From the NCBI GenBank assembly GCA_937891565.1, contig CALAHA010000010.1, forward strand, positions 1-27,141: a stretch of 27,141 bases of DNA, read 5' to 3'. Origin of the DNA: an uncultured Ilumatobacter sp. GTDB lineage: Bacteria > Actinomycetota > Acidimicrobiia > Acidimicrobiales > Ilumatobacteraceae. Positions 7,248 through 14,241 of the stretch are shown one piece after another. The translations under genes were made by a program, and so were the position numbers. Within the stretch, counting starts at the first letter, position 1, and the number at the start of each line of letters is the position of its first letter. The notes beneath the pieces are model-generated. The model was not told where the DNA came from. It was given only the letters and a program-made list of their open reading frames with translations, and ran no database searches.

Positions 7248-8207
7248 TCAGGCCAGCCTGGTGGCGATGACGCTGGCGTTCTCGAGGGTCCGATGGACGG
7301 GACACTTGTCAGCGATGGCCAGCAGCTTGTTCCGATCGGCATCGGTGAGATCGTCGCCCTCAAGCGTGATCACGCGTTCGAACCGGTTGATCATGTTGGT
7401 GCGGCCCTCGGCGATGCCGGAGAACACTGCATCATTTTCAGCGCACTCGAGGCAGTCGTCGGCATGGACTTTGCCGTGGAAAACCTCGACGATGATCCGA
7501 TCAAGCGGAAGCTTCTTGCGGTCGGCATACATCCGCAGCGTCATCGAGGTGCAGGTACCAAGAGCTGCGCCGAGAAAGTCGTAAGGGGCTGGGCCCGCGT
7601 CGAAGCCACCAATCGAGGTCGGCTCGTCGGCAAGCAAACGATGCTGACCGACGACGACGTGATTGAGGAACGGACCTTGCGCCGTCTCAGCAACGACTAC
7701 CGGCGCCGACGCCTTTGGTGCGTCAAGGGCACCGCTCTGGTCAACGACATAGCGGTTGGCGAACCCGGCGATCATCGATGCAGCGAAGGCCGCGTCGCCC
7801 GCTTTCGTCAGCAGGTGGTCGGCACCATCGAGTGAGACGTAGCTCTTCGGGTGCTTGGCTGCGCCGAAGATCTCACCCGCATTGTCGATCCCGACCGTGT
7901 TGTCGACCGGCGAATGCAGCACGAGGAGCGCCTTCTTGGAAGTAGCGACACGCTCGACAACGACGTGATTCTGTAGATCGTCGAGGAACTGCTTGCGGAT
8001 AGTGAACGGCCGGCCTGCGAGTTGCACTTCGGCCTGGCCCGACGCCTCGATCTCTTCAACAGACGACTGGAAAATGCTCGTGACATGAGCTGCATCAGAC
8101 GGGGCCCCGATGGTCGCGACGGCCCGGACCTCAGGGATTTCACCTGCGATGGCGAGCACGGCGTCTTGACTGCCGGGAAAAGTGATTCGTTCGATTCGTG
8201 CCGTCAC
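7248..8207 (-). CDS. OsmC-family peroxiredoxin fused to an internally deleted alpha/beta hydrolase
   Basis: A 319-residue protein of the bifunctional alpha/beta hydrolase-OsmC type, whose members normally have about 400 residues. The C-terminal OsmC half is whole: both redox cysteines are present (GTCTSMTLRMYADRK and DKCPVHRTLEN), consistent with hydroperoxide reduction. In the hydrolase half the start (ITFPGSQDA) runs directly into AVLAIAGEIPEVRAVATIGAP, which in full-length relatives lies just after the GHSLGG nucleophile elbow. About 100 residues, including the catalytic serine, are missing in frame near residues 15-17, while the Asp (SPVDNTV) and His (GADHLL) segments remain. The hydrolase should be dead. 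The GTG start has a TAGGTT hexamer six bases upstream; it heads the operon with amine oxidase and DinB. Confidence 0.85.
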   Translation of the reverse strand: MTARIERITFPGSQDAVLAIAGEIPEVRAVATIGAPSDAAHVTSIFQSSVEEIEASGQAEVQLAGRPFTIRKQFLDDLQNHVVVERVATSKKALLVLHSPVDNTVGIDNAGEIFGAAKHPKSYVSLDGADHLLTKAGDAAFAASMIAGFANRYVVDQSGALDAPKASAPVVVAETAQGPFLNHVVVGQHRLLADEPTSIGGFDAGPAPYDFLGAALGTCTSMTLRMYADRKKLPLDRIIVEVFHGKVHADDCLECAENDAVFSGIAEGRTNMINRFERVITLEGDDLTDADRNKLLAIADKCPVHRTLENASVIATRLA

Positions 8208-8213
8208 ATCGCG

Positions 8214-8219
8214 AACCTA
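8214..8219 (-). promoter_or_regulatory. Putative -10 element of the OsmC operon
   Basis: The minus strand reads TAGGTT and ends six bases before the GTG at 8207, giving a leaderless first gene for the three-gene operon. Confidence 0.45.
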
Positions 8220-8248
8220 ACGCCCACCGGAGCGCTCTGTTCACCACC

Positions 8249-8281
8249 CTCTTTGCACTCTCTTTGCACTCTCTTTGCACT
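8249..8281. repeat. Three perfect 11-bp direct repeats in a divergent promoter region
   Basis: The unit CTCTTTGCACT occurs three times head to tail without a mismatch, at 8249-8259, 8260-8270 and 8271-8281. It lies between the divergent OsmC operon (start 8207) and the antiporter region (transcription probably from about 8350). An 11-bp period puts each copy on nearly the same face of the helix, as in cooperative operator arrays. TTGCAC inside each copy also resembles a -35 hexamer. Replication slippage is the plain alternative. Confidence 0.8.
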
Positions 8282-8336
8282 CTCGTTCAGCGCCGCCTTC
8301 ACCCGGCAGATGCCAACACGTCGGAAAGATCGCCGC

Positions 8337-8342
8337 TACTAT
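8337..8342 (+). promoter_or_regulatory. Putative -10 element upstream of the leader ORF and antiporter
   Basis: The hexamer TACTAT fits TAnnnT and ends eight bases before the ATG at 8351, so the message could begin at the leader ORF start codon. Confidence 0.45.
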
Positions 8343-8350
8343 TTCGCCAG

Positions 8351-8386
8351 ATGTTGGCTCTCACACTCGGCGGCCCGCACCGATGA
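8351..8386 (+). CDS. Candidate 11-codon leader ORF (MLALTLGGPHR)
   Basis: A tiny frame runs from the ATG at 8351 to a TGA at 8384-8386. Its stop overlaps the antiporter ATG at 8383 in an ATGA arrangement, and a TACTAT -10 element ends eight bases before its own ATG. If transcription starts there, ribosomes would load on the leaderless leader ORF and reinitiate on the antiporter gene, which has no Shine-Dalgarno sequence of its own. The peptide resembles nothing I know and may matter only through its translation. There is no conservation evidence, so this is a proposal. Confidence 0.4.
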   Translation: MLALTLGGPHR

Positions 8387-10263
8387 TCGCTGCACTTGCC
8401 ACCTCCGGCCTGTTTGCGGCAGGTGAATCGACGATCGGGCCGACGCTCGCGGTCATCGTCGGCACCGGCATGGCAGCTCAGTGGATCGCCTGGCGCACTC
8501 AGATTCCGTCGATCATTGCTCTGCTCATTGCGGGCCTCCTGCTCGGTCCAGTGACTGGCGTCATCGACCCAGATGAATTGCTCGGCGGCAATCTCTTCCC
8601 ACTGGTATCTCTCTCGGTTGCCTTGATTCTCTTCGAGGGCGGCCTCGACCTTCCGCCACGCGAGCTGCGTAACACCGGCATCGTCGTGCGCCGATTGATC
8701 ACCGTCGGCGCCGTGATCAGCTTCCTCATCGGCTGGTACGCGTCTCGCGAAATCTTCGGCATCTCGAACCAGGCGGCAATCGTGCTCGGTGCGGTACTCG
8801 TCGTCACCGGCCCGACCGTGGTTGGCCCGCTCCTGCGCTTCGTTCGCCCGGCCGGCACCACTGGCCCGATCCTGCGTGCCGAAGGCGTATTGATCGACCC
8901 GATCGGCGCCACCGCGGCACTGCTGGCGTTCGAAATTGTCCTGCTCGACGGCGCCAACGAGGCAATCCTCAAGGTCGCGGGCATTTTGGCGCTCACGATC
9001 GTTGCAGGCGCCGGTATTGGCCTCCTCGCCGCATTCGTCCTCGACGAAGCCCTCCGCCGATTCCTTATCCCCGACCAGCTGATCGTGCCGATCACCTTCG
9101 CCTTCGTCGTGGCCACGTTCGTCGCAGCAAACGAGGTCCAAGAAGAGTCGGGGCTACTGACGGTCACCGTGCTCGGCATGTACCTCGCGAGACGCGACAC
9201 GTCGACGGTGCGACACGTCCTCGAATTCAGTGAGAGCCTGCGAACGTTGCTCATTTCTGCGCTGTTCATCCTCTTGGCGGCGCGAATTGAAGCCGACGCG
9301 CTCCGTGACGTGTTGCTGCCCGCACTCGGCTTCCTCGCCGTCATGGTGCTGATTGCTCGCCCTCTCACGGTCCTGGTGTCCACAGTCCGCACATCGCTCA
9401 CGTGGCGCGAGCGAGTGTTCCTGATGGCCATGGCGCCGCGCGGTATCGTCGCCGCCGCAGTATCGGCGATCTTCGCAATCCGCATGGAAGCTGAGGGCGT
9501 CGCCGACGCCGACAAGATCGTGCCGATCGTGTTCCTCGTCATCATCGGAACGATCGTCGTCTACGGCTTCTTCGCTGGCCCCGCCGCGCGCTTTCTCGGG
9601 CTGGCCGAGGCCCAAGCCACCGGCGTCTTGATCGCCGGCGCTCACGCCACGTCGCGAGGCATCGCCCTCCAGCTGAAAGAACATGGCATCAAGTCACTCC
9701 TCGTCGACACCGACCCGTACAACGTCACCCGGTCGATCTCGAGCGGGCTGGCCGCACGTCGATTAAATATCCTCACCGAAGATGCCGCGCACAACCTCGA
9801 CCTTCGGGGGATCGGCCGCCTGATGGCGTTCACGTCGAACGATGAGGTCAACGCGCTGGCCACTGCCCGATTCGCCCGAGAGTTCGGCCGCCGCGAGGTG
9901 TTCCAACTGTCGCCGGGCAAGCGTCGCTCAGGCGAAACAGGTGTTCCGTCGGAGTACCTCGGTCGCCAGATCGGCATCGACGGCGTGACCTACTCGACAA
10001 TCGACGACCGAGCGCGCCAGGGCTGGAAAGCACGGAGTACCGAAGCCGGCCCAGACGTCAACACCGCCGTCGACAACGACCTCTTCATTCCGTTGATCCG
10101 CGTGATCGACGAACAGATGGCGTTCCTGTGCCGTAACGATGCACTCCCCGTCGAGGGCATCGTGATCGGCATGGCCGCTCCGTCATTCCAGCGCGAACTG
10201 GACAACGCAGCAGCGGAGCGTGTCGAAGCCGCCGAGGTCGTCGAGGACTCAACTCCCGGATAG
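8383..10263 (+). CDS. Monovalent cation:proton antiporter with C-terminal TrkA-N-like domain
   Basis: A 626-residue membrane protein. The first 410 or so residues form about 12-13 hydrophobic segments of the CPA/NhaP-type Na+(K+)/H+ exchanger fold. They include LFEGGLDLPPRELR near residue 88, VLVVTGPTVVGPLLRF near 143 and APRGIVAAAVSAIFAI near 350, all typical of this family. The ion-binding region shows GPT and DPIGATAALLAFE. A cytoplasmic tail from about residue 412 (GVLIAGAHATSRGIALQLKEHGIKSLLVDTDPYN) looks like a TrkA-N Rossmann domain, possibly nucleotide regulated. The role would be pH and sodium or potassium balance at the inner membrane. I chose the ATG at 8383 because it opens the first membrane segment and overlaps the leader ORF stop. 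The unrelated FAD oxidase gene converges 10 bases downstream. Confidence 0.88.
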   Translation: MIAALATSGLFAAGESTIGPTLAVIVGTGMAAQWIAWRTQIPSIIALLIAGLLLGPVTGVIDPDELLGGNLFPLVSLSVALILFEGGLDLPPRELRNTGIVVRRLITVGAVISFLIGWYASREIFGISNQAAIVLGAVLVVTGPTVVGPLLRFVRPAGTTGPILRAEGVLIDPIGATAALLAFEIVLLDGANEAILKVAGILALTIVAGAGIGLLAAFVLDEALRRFLIPDQLIVPITFAFVVATFVAANEVQEESGLLTVTVLGMYLARRDTSTVRHVLEFSESLRTLLISALFILLAARIEADALRDVLLPALGFLAVMVLIARPLTVLVSTVRTSLTWRERVFLMAMAPRGIVAAAVSAIFAIRMEAEGVADADKIVPIVFLVIIGTIVVYGFFAGPAARFLGLAEAQATGVLIAGAHATSRGIALQLKEHGIKSLLVDTDPYNVTRSISSGLAARRLNILTEDAAHNLDLRGIGRLMAFTSNDEVNALATARFAREFGRREVFQLSPGKRRSGETGVPSEYLGRQIGIDGVTYSTIDDRARQGWKARSTEAGPDVNTAVDNDLFIPLIRVIDEQMAFLCRNDALPVEGIVIGMAAPSFQRELDNAAAERVEAAEVVEDSTPG

Positions 10264-10273
10264 TCACTGTTGC

Positions 10274-11683
10274 TCAGGTATCGAAGCCGATGCCGAGTCG
10301 GCCGAGAAACTTGAGCCAGACGTTCTCTCGGCCCTGGCGCTCATCGGCGCGTTGGATCGATTTCTTGGTGATGCCAACGACAGCTGACCGCAGCGGTTCG
10401 GGCGGGAACGGGAACGGTTTCGACCGGACCATCTTGAGTTCGGTTCGCTCTGTTTCGACGCCGTCCACGAGGTCGAGGGCAACCTGCGCGCCGAAGCGGC
10501 TCGCAGCGACACCCAGGCCGGTGTAGCCGCCAACCCACGCAAGCCGGTCATCAAACCGCTGCCCCCATGCACAGGTGAAGCGCGACGTCGTGCCGATCGG
10601 GCCACCCCAGCGATGCGTAAAGTCGAGGCCCTCGAGCTGTGGGAACGTCGAAAAGAACTGCTCGGCAAGTGCCCCGTGAGTTTGCCTGCTCTGCTCGTGG
10701 CGGGCGTCAACGCTGCTGTTGAAGTGGTACGTGGCGTCGTAGCCACCCCACAGAATGCGACCGTCTGCGGTACGCCGCGTGTAGTGGAATTGGTTCGCAG
10801 CTTCGTCGATTCCCTCCCAGCGGCTCCACCCAATCGACGCCTGCTGCTCGTGGGTCAGCGGCTCGGTCATCAGGACATGGTCGTAGACCGGGATGATCCG
10901 TCGGCGGCTGGCACGCACCGGGCTGGGATATGCATTCGTCGCGACGATCACGCGATCGGCGAGCACCGACCCCGTCGCGGTCGCCACACTGAGGCGCCCA
11001 TCGAGCTCAGCGATATCAACGACGGGGCTCTGTTCGAAGATTGAGCCACCGAGGTCGAGAACGACCCGGGTGAGCCCCCACACGAGCTTGGCCGGATCGA
11101 CGAGCCCGCCGTAGCCCTCTGAAAGCAGCGCACCGATAAAGAGCGGTGAGTTGATTCGGGCACGTGTCTCGTCAGCGTCGAGCATTCGGACGCTGTCACC
11201 GGTGGAGGTGAGCACGGGGATCCCTGCAGCGAGATCTTCAAGTTGCCATTCCTCAGTGGCGACGTCGAGCCAATCGACTGAGCGGTAGTCCGCGTCGATG
11301 TGATGGTCGATAAGGCACTGTTGGAGGTCGGCGAAGTTCTGGTCGCCGAGACGGACAATCGAGTCGAGCTCGTCAGGCCAGTGCCGGTGGGCATTCTCGG
11401 CACCGTGCGCGATCGAGGCGTCGAGCATGCCGCCATTGCGCGTGCTCGCCCCACAGCCCACGGAGCCCGCTTCGACAATCGCTACCCGGCGGCCAGGCGC
11501 TGCGGTGAGGGCGTGGATCGCTGCCCATAACCCGGTGAATCCGCCGCCAACGATTGCGAGGTCGGCGTCGATCTGCCCGTTCAGGCGCTGCGCGCCGTCT
11601 GGGGCATCCGGGCGATCGGTCCAGAACGCGAGCGGACGCGCGGCAGTTAATGCTGTCTGAGGTGACCATCCGCGCAGAGCCAT
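10274..11683 (-). CDS. DadA/PuuB-like FAD-dependent oxidoreductase
   Basis: A 469-residue FAD-dependent amine/amino-acid oxidase of the DAO family. The FAD motif is LAIVGGGFTGLWAAIHAL near residue 41, followed by the acidic end VAIVEAGSVGCGASTRNGGML, where GASTRNGG is a signature of gamma-glutamylputrescine oxidase-like proteins. The C-terminal half has HYTRRTADGRILWGGYDA and the FAD-closing WVGGYTGLGVAASRFGAQVALDLV. Such enzymes oxidise secondary or primary amines such as gamma-glutamylputrescine, sarcosine or D-amino acids; the substrate here is open. The ATG at 11683 is used; it faces the divergent GGCT-like gene with about 16 bases between starts. A further TTG upstream (11698) is less likely. 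Confidence 0.88.
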   Translation of the reverse strand: MALRGWSPQTALTAARPLAFWTDRPDAPDGAQRLNGQIDADLAIVGGGFTGLWAAIHALTAAPGRRVAIVEAGSVGCGASTRNGGMLDASIAHGAENAHRHWPDELDSIVRLGDQNFADLQQCLIDHHIDADYRSVDWLDVATEEWQLEDLAAGIPVLTSTGDSVRMLDADETRARINSPLFIGALLSEGYGGLVDPAKLVWGLTRVVLDLGGSIFEQSPVVDIAELDGRLSVATATGSVLADRVIVATNAYPSPVRASRRRIIPVYDHVLMTEPLTHEQQASIGWSRWEGIDEAANQFHYTRRTADGRILWGGYDATYHFNSSVDARHEQSRQTHGALAEQFFSTFPQLEGLDFTHRWGGPIGTTSRFTCAWGQRFDDRLAWVGGYTGLGVAASRFGAQVALDLVDGVETERTELKMVRSKPFPFPPEPLRSAVVGITKKSIQRADERQGRENVWLKFLGRLGIGFDT

Positions 11684-11699
11684 GTGGCATTCTCTCAAC

Positions 11700-12098
11700 G
11701 TGTCGACCGGAAACAGCGGAGCCCCGCCGCTCTCTCATCTTTTTGTGTACGGAACTCTGCAGCCGGGCGACGTCCGCTGGCACTTTCTCGAACCCTTCGT
11801 CGTCGACGAGGGCTGGGCCGACAGTGCACCCGGGCAGGTATTCGACACCGGCCTTGGATACCCCGGCGCACAGTTCGAGAGCACGAGCAGCAGCGCGGTC
11901 ATCGGTCGGGCGTACGCGCTGCTCGAATCATCGATCGACCAATGCCTCAAGGTGCTCGACGCGGAAGAAGGAACGGTTGGCGGCGATTACCGCCGAATCA
12001 TCGTCACCACTGCCAAAGGTGTGCGTGCGTGGGCCTATCAGTACGGCGGCGGGCTCGAACTGACGCCGATCGTGAGCGGCAACTGGTTCGAGCGCTGA
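11700..12098 (+). CDS. Gamma-glutamylcyclotransferase-like (GGCT) family protein
   Basis: A 132-residue protein of the GGCT/AIG2-like fold. The substrate-binding signature FVYGTLQPGD sits at about residues 15-24, and an acidic LDAEEGTVGGDYRR segment carries the likely catalytic glutamate. Relatives release 5-oxoproline from gamma-glutamyl amines or peptides, or act on related amides. Its divergent neighbour is a gamma-glutamylputrescine-oxidase-like enzyme, so a shared gamma-glutamyl amine pathway is possible but is only inferred. The GTG at 11700 is chosen; the frame also has an ATG at 11682 that would overlap the divergent gene's start codon. No Shine-Dalgarno or clear -10 element decides between them. 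Confidence 0.8.
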   Translation: MSTGNSGAPPLSHLFVYGTLQPGDVRWHFLEPFVVDEGWADSAPGQVFDTGLGYPGAQFESTSSSAVIGRAYALLESSIDQCLKVLDAEEGTVGGDYRRIIVTTAKGVRAWAYQYGGGLELTPIVSGNWFER

Positions 12099-12120
12099 CG
12101 AACGCTGGCCATTCGGTCCA

Positions 12121-12447
12121 TCAACCGAACCGCTCGCTCTCCAACAGCTGAGAGCGTAGGTACAGGGCCATCACGTCTCGCGGCACGCGGTCGATCACGC
12201 CGCGTCGCTGCTCGTCTCCGTAAGACAGCGCTGCAATGCCACTCGGGTCGGCTGCATCGTCGGCGTTCTCGCGACAGATCAACAGCTCGCCATCCGATGC
12301 TTGGTGCCACCAAAACCAGACATCGAGCATCGCGCCGCCCTCGTCGATGACGATGGCCCTGCACCCCTTGCGTTCGCTGTGCACCACCTCGAGAACTCGC
12401 AGCGCTGTTACTCCGAGTTCTTTTACTCGGTGCAGCGTGCCGTCCAC
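12121..12447 (-). CDS. Conserved-looking hypothetical protein
   Basis: I do not recognise this protein. From the GTG at 12447 it has 108 residues, with a compact central part (GCRAIVIDEGGAMLDVWFWWHQASDGELLICREN) that reads like a small alpha/beta domain and an amphipathic C-terminal helix. It lies downstream of and in the same direction as the LLM oxidoreductase gene, with 102 bases between. The reading frame stays open upstream to a stop at 12508-12510 and encodes a charged, helix-like stretch (RRLEKARAHVDGTLHRVKEL). A TATCTT hexamer at 12491-12496 ends seven bases before an in-frame CTG at 12483, so initiation at CTG giving 120 residues is an alternative. Codon use resembles the neighbours, which supports a real gene. 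Confidence 0.6.
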   Translation of the reverse strand: MDGTLHRVKELGVTALRVLEVVHSERKGCRAIVIDEGGAMLDVWFWWHQASDGELLICRENADDAADPSGIAALSYGDEQRRGVIDRVPRDVMALYLRSQLLESERFG

Positions 12448-12549
12448 GTGGGCACGGGCCTTCTCGAGGCGACGGGTCTGCAGGCGGCGGAAGATAGCCC
12501 GATCTTCTCACCGAGTGGGTGCACGCGGCTCGCCGGGCCAGCAGAACAA

Positions 12550-13449
12550 TCAGCTGGGTGCAAGAAGTTCGAGCACGTTCCACTCGATGTCGGCTGACAT
12601 GTCGGGGTTGATCGGCTGCACACAGACATGGTCAGCGCCAGCGTCGTAGTGCGCCTGCACCCCGGCCCGCACCCGATCCTCGTCACCCCACACGACCACG
12701 GCATCGACGAAACGGTGGTCACGCTGCTGGATCTCGTTCTCGGTGAAGCCGAGTCGGATCCAGTTGTTGCGATAGTTCGGCAGCGCGGCGTAACGGTCGA
12801 TCTGCTGGTTGCCAGCTGCTCGTGCGGCGTCGGCGTCGGTCGTGAACACCACCTTCTGCTCGACACACAGCAGCGCATCAGGCCCAATGGCTTCACGCGC
12901 CATCGCTGTGTGCTCCGGTGTCGTCCAGTACGGGTGAGCACCGTCAGCAGCCGACGCCGACAGTTCGAGCATCTTCGGGCCCAGCGCAGCGAGCAGAACA
13001 AGCGGCTCGTCTTCGGGTGCAATACCGCGGTACGGCTGAGTTTCCATTGCTGCGAGGTAGTCCTGCATCTTGGTCAGCGGCTTGGAGTAGTCGAGGCCGC
13101 GCAGCCCAGCGACCATCGGCCCGTGGCTCACACCCAGGCCGAGCACGAAGCGGCCGCCCGTCTGCTCAGCGAGCGTGTTCGCTGCCTGCTTCATCGGCCC
13201 CGGATGACGGTGGAAAATATTGGCAATGCCAGTGGCGTACTGCAGCGTTGTGGTCTGCGAGGCAAGCCACGCGATATGCGCGAACGGGTCGCGGCCGATT
13301 GTGTCAGGAAGCCACAGGGTCGAGTAGCCGAGCGATTCGATGCGGCCAGCAGCCTCGGCGGCCTGTCCTGACGACATCCCATCGGTGAAATACCAGACAC
13401 CTGTCGTGGACAGTCGGTCGCGTGCGGTCGTACTTGTAGCCGTGGTCAT
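12550..13449 (-). CDS. LLM-class F420-dependent oxidoreductase (TIGR03620/MSMEG_4141-like)
   Basis: A 299-residue luciferase-like TIM-barrel protein. GVWYFTDGMSSGQAAEAAGRIESLGYSTLWLPD at the N-terminus, LQYATGIANIFHRHPGPMKQAANTLAEQTGGRFVLGLGVSHGP in the middle and the C-terminal GADHVCVQPI match the F420-dependent LLM subfamily. Such enzymes transfer hydride between reduced F420 and a substrate such as an alcohol, aldehyde or ring system; the substrate is not predictable. The ATG at 13449 has a TAAGGT hexamer six bases upstream, suggesting a leaderless message. F420 rather than FMN use is inferred from the subfamily, not from a residue I can prove. It is divergent from the DJ-1-like gene. Confidence 0.87.
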   Translation of the reverse strand: MTTATSTTARDRLSTTGVWYFTDGMSSGQAAEAAGRIESLGYSTLWLPDTIGRDPFAHIAWLASQTTTLQYATGIANIFHRHPGPMKQAANTLAEQTGGRFVLGLGVSHGPMVAGLRGLDYSKPLTKMQDYLAAMETQPYRGIAPEDEPLVLLAALGPKMLELSASAADGAHPYWTTPEHTAMAREAIGPDALLCVEQKVVFTTDADAARAAGNQQIDRYAALPNYRNNWIRLGFTENEIQQRDHRFVDAVVVWGDEDRVRAGVQAHYDAGADHVCVQPINPDMSADIEWNVLELLAPS

Positions 13450-13455
13450 CCTGTG

Positions 13456-13461
13456 ACCTTA
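13456..13461 (-). promoter_or_regulatory. Putative -10 element of the LLM oxidoreductase gene at 12550-13449
   Basis: The minus strand reads TAAGGT and ends six bases before the ATG at 13449. Confidence 0.5.
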
Positions 13462-13504
13462 CGGAAGCACGGCCTCCAACTTCGGGCTGTGGGAAACTGG
13501 TGCT

Positions 13505-14203
13505 GTGCAGGTGGCCCTCGTGCTGTTCCCCGGTGTCTCGATCGACGAGTGCGAAGCTTTCGCGCTCGCCTTTCGGCAGCTCACCCTGTCCGGGCTGGCT
13601 GATTGCCAACTCATCGGTGTCGGAGCTGTTCGAGGCGAAGTCGCCGGCATCGGTGGGCGACGCAACGTCGAGCAAACCTTTACCGAAACCCCTCGACCCG
13701 ATGTCGTGTTGGTCCCCGGCGGCATCGGGGTCGAGCGAACGTCGCACGACGAGGCGTTGCTCGCATGGCTGCGGAGCGTCGAGCCGTCGTGCCAATGGAT
13801 GGCGGCCAGCTCGACCGGCACTGTCGTGGTCGCCGCTGCCGGGCTACTGGCCGACCGGCCCGCGGCCACGCACTGGCTGGCCGGCCCCAGGCTCGCCGAG
13901 TTCGGGTCCGAGGCATCAGCCGAACGCATCGTCGAAGTCGGCCGCGTCGTGACCTGCCACGGCCGCATCTCGGCAATGGACGTTGCGCTCCTCATGATCC
14001 TGCGTCTGACCAACCGGGCGACCGCCGAGCAGGTGCGCGTGGACCTCGAACGGGCGCATCTACAGGCGGCGGCCACCCAACCCTCATGGTGGCAACGCAC
14101 CAGAGCGCTGGTTCGGCCTGCCGCACGTGGGCCGGCACGACCGCGTAACGACCAACTTGACACGTCGGATTGGATCGAAATGGAACTGACCGGCGAGCGG
14201 TGA
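13505..14203 (+). CDS. DJ-1/PfpI-like protein with serine at the nucleophile position
   Basis: A 232-residue class I glutamine-amidotransferase-like protein. The fold is marked by VALVLFPGVS at the start, PDVVLVPGGIGVE near residue 65 and the elbow before AAAGLLADRPAATHW. Active relatives have SVCTG at that elbow; here it is ASSTG, so residue 103 is serine where the nucleophilic cysteine should be. Many GATase1-like AraC regulators share this N-terminal half, but no AraC helix-turn-helix pair follows; the C-terminus is arginine-rich, then acidic. I expect a ligand-binding or inactive homologue instead of a protease or deglycase. The start is a GTG at 13505, without a clear Shine-Dalgarno sequence. 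Confidence 0.75.
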   Translation: MQVALVLFPGVSIDECEAFALAFRQLTLSGLADCQLIGVGAVRGEVAGIGGRRNVEQTFTETPRPDVVLVPGGIGVERTSHDEALLAWLRSVEPSCQWMAASSTGTVVVAAAGLLADRPAATHWLAGPRLAEFGSEASAERIVEVGRVVTCHGRISAMDVALLMILRLTNRATAEQVRVDLERAHLQAAATQPSWWQRTRALVRPAARGPARPRNDQLDTSDWIEMELTGER

Positions 14204-14227
14204 TTTTCGAGCGCCGGGCCCTCCCAG

Positions 14228-14233
14228 TAGCTT
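14228..14233 (+). promoter_or_regulatory. Putative -10 element of the alpha/beta hydrolase gene
   Basis: TAGCTT ends eight bases before the GTG at 14242, so the hydrolase gene probably has its own promoter, only about 25-30 bases after the DJ-1-like gene stops. Confidence 0.4.
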
Positions 14234-14241
14234 GAACTGCC

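Noticed and set aside
8299..9545. Long minus-strand open frames opposite the antiporter gene
   Set aside because: Low-complexity, charge- or serine/arginine-rich translations antisense to a well-supported membrane protein.
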